A stretch of DNA of 56,052 bases, taken from contig JANJWP010000017.1 of NCBI GenBank assembly GCA_024709505.1, positions 1-56,052 on the forward strand. Reading direction: 5' to 3'. Source of the DNA: Candidatus Altimarinota bacterium (GTDB lineage Bacteria; Patescibacteriota; Gracilibacteria; BD1-5; UBA2023). The translations under genes were made by a program, and so were the position numbers. This document shows, piece by piece, positions 54,651 to 56,052 of the stretch; position 1 is the stretch's first letter; the number at the start of each line of letters is the position of its first letter. The notes under the pieces are model-generated. The model was given only the letters and a program-made list of their open reading frames with translations. It had not been told where the DNA came from and did not search any database.

Positions 54651-56052
54651 TTATTGGCAACGAAGGTTTTCTATGAATACCATTCATTGATCGGGACATG
54701 CCGGATGCATTCCCCGATTAGCATAGCACTGTGTTCCAATTGATGCGCAAGCACCACCGGAAACTACTGACCCCGAACATGCCGTAGTATAGCCCGCTAC
54801 AGTCTCACCGCACTGCCATCCTTTCGATTGCCAAGTTCCCGAAGCACACGCCGCATTCGACTTCGAACAACTCGCTGTCGTTCCTCCGTATTGCCCAACG
54901 CACGACCACGTTCGCGTGGTTCCGCAGGCAGTTGCTCCATTGTCTCACGAAATCGTTCCTGCGGTACATGCGCCAGCCGTACTCGAGCACACCCCGTTAA
55001 TCGAAGCTTTACAAGTCAACGTTACGCTATCCCATCAGTACGAAGTAGAGCATTTGTATCGGCATTCTGTCGTGCTCGCCGTGGCATTGTACGCCGTCGT
55101 CGAATCGGCGGGAGACCATGCGGAGCCGTTCCAAGTTTGGAGATAGGAGGAGACGGTGTTCCAATCTGTTCAGGTGGCAGGCTTCGCCGCGCAGGAAAAA
55201 GTCCGGGTGTTCGCCGTGCAGTTTCCCGCTACGTTCGTCACGTTGGCGGCAAGGGACGCGGGTCCGTTGGTGGTAGTGGAACAGGCATAGCCGGTCCGGG
55301 TCGCCGTCACGTTGTTGCAGACGGTGCCGTGCGGGATGCCCGTGCGGGAGAAGTTCCCGGAGGCGTCGGCAGCGACGTTCGACCCGCAGACCGAGACGGT
55401 CGCGCCCGCCCCGTTCGCTCAGAAGGAACCGGAGACGGCGTAGGTCAGCTGCGTCCACTGCGCGTACCACGTGACGTTCGCGGTGACGACGGTGGAGGTG
55501 GTGATCGCGGTTCCTCCGGAGGTCGCGGTGAACCAGCCGGCGAAGGCGTATCCGGTGCGGGAGACGGTGGCGAGGGTTCAGACGGCGGTATTGTAGGTCA
55601 CGGACTTCGTCGCGGGACTCGGGGTTCCTCCGCCGTTGGCGTCGAAAGTGACTACGTACTGGCGGGGGGCGGAGCAGGACGCGGCGGTCGCGGGGGCGGC
55701 GGAACAGGTCCACGCGTAAGTCCCGGCGTTCGTCGTGACGGCGCTGGCGGTTCCGACGGAACAGAGGTTGGCGGCCGGGGCGGAGACGGTCGCGACGGCG
55801 TTCGCGGTTCCGCAGGCCGGGTTCTGGACCCACCGCGCGTACCACGTCACGTTCGCGGTCACCGCGGTGGCGGTCGTTACCTGGGTCCCTCCGCTCGTGG
55901 CGGTGAACCATCCGGCGAAGGCGTATCCGGTCCGGGAGACGGTCGCGAGGGTTCAGACGGCGGTATTGTAGGTCACGGACTTCGTGGCGGGACTCGGGGT
56001 CCCTCCGCCGTTGGCGTCGAAAGTGACTACGTACTGGCGGGGGGCGGAGCAG
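54651..56052 (-). CDS. giant secreted protein with InlB-type repeats (5' end outside window)
   Basis: At least 467 residues are visible, ending TAA 54651-54653; the N-terminus lies beyond the window. It contains Listeria-Bacteroides (InlB B/Flg_new) repeats: VVTFDANGGGTPSPA, TVSRTGYAFAGWFTATSGGT, VTANVTWYARW. These alternate with Cys-containing segments (NPACGTANAVATVSAPAANLC; TWSCVGQYGGTTASCSKSN). The C-terminal 250 residues are Cys/Thr/Ser-rich with at least 20 cysteines, so many disulfides are expected. UGA is Gly at TAVGTLA, GSFGANG, ATGTDW, SYGWDS, ISGDNG and DQGMVF. Surface adhesin is the likely role. Confidence 0.85.
55571..56052. repeat. 375-bp tandem repeat within the giant protein
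   Basis: Sequence from 55571 recurs from 55946 almost base for base, including GTGACTACGTACTGGCGG at both ends, a period of 375 bp (125 residues). The second copy runs off the window. High identity implies recent duplication or gene conversion, and an assembly could miscount copies. Confidence 0.85.

Noticed and set aside
1-56052. CRISPR array
   Set aside because: No regularly spaced direct repeats with unique spacers; the repeats seen are the 375-bp protein repeat, the 17-mer/7-mer tract and inverted repeats.

Overview
The window comes from a bacterium that reads UGA as glycine (translation table 25), the code of Absconditabacteria (SR1) and Gracilibacteria (BD1-5) in the Candidate Phyla Radiation. 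In-frame UGA falls on invariant glycines of several families: LSGGQ of an ABC ATPase (two UGA in a row), FFEMLGNW of AlaRS, VDCG of RecJ, DPFCGSG and DPPYGG of a DNA methylase, and four ankyrin glycines. Nearly all genes end in UAA or UAG. All coordinates below use this code, so many genes join pieces that the standard code would split. G+C is about half by eye, high for what I recall of code-25 lineages. AlaRS and ThrRS are shortened and most operons are tight.

Layout. 1-4478: partial pilin and a MacAB-like efflux operon. 4567-9747: flavoprotein, unknown genes, a secreted tail-fibre-like protein and an acyltransferase. 9822-15781 (minus): unknown gene, alaS, thrS behind a probable threonine attenuator, and dapD. 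15972-18508: unknown genes. 18634-27246: an 8.6-kb element integrated in the 3' end of tRNA-Glu. It carries a methylase and likely restriction partner, unknown genes, a Rep_trans-type replication initiator, a membrane-anchored ankyrin protein and a large serine recombinase. 27237-27778: tRNA cluster Gly-Ile-Pro-Glu. 27931-36005: recJ and a type IV pilus operon pilB-phosphatase-pilC-pilT. 36367-42127: two pilins, clpP, lspA, lgt, AMMECR1, a rhomboid-like gene and a secreted protein. 42153-49516: FapA/PilZ protein, receiver-TPR protein, and a UvrD-type helicase with RecB-like nuclease. 49790-56052: sugar transferase, LemA-like protein, cysS and a giant secreted protein with InlB-type repeats.

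How it fits together. Pilus motors, pilins, a RsbU/SpoIIE phosphatase, a pseudo-receiver and a PilZ protein suggest regulated twitching or attachment. Secreted repeat proteins, efflux pump and lipoprotein-processing enzymes fit a surface-attached, host-dependent cell. The element is the most novel part: its attachment core lies inside the recombinase coding sequence, so integration appears to swap that protein's C-terminus and separates the tRNA operon from its terminator. A second puzzle is that two genes, one of them dapD, end at UGA just before a transcription terminator although UGA is glycine elsewhere.
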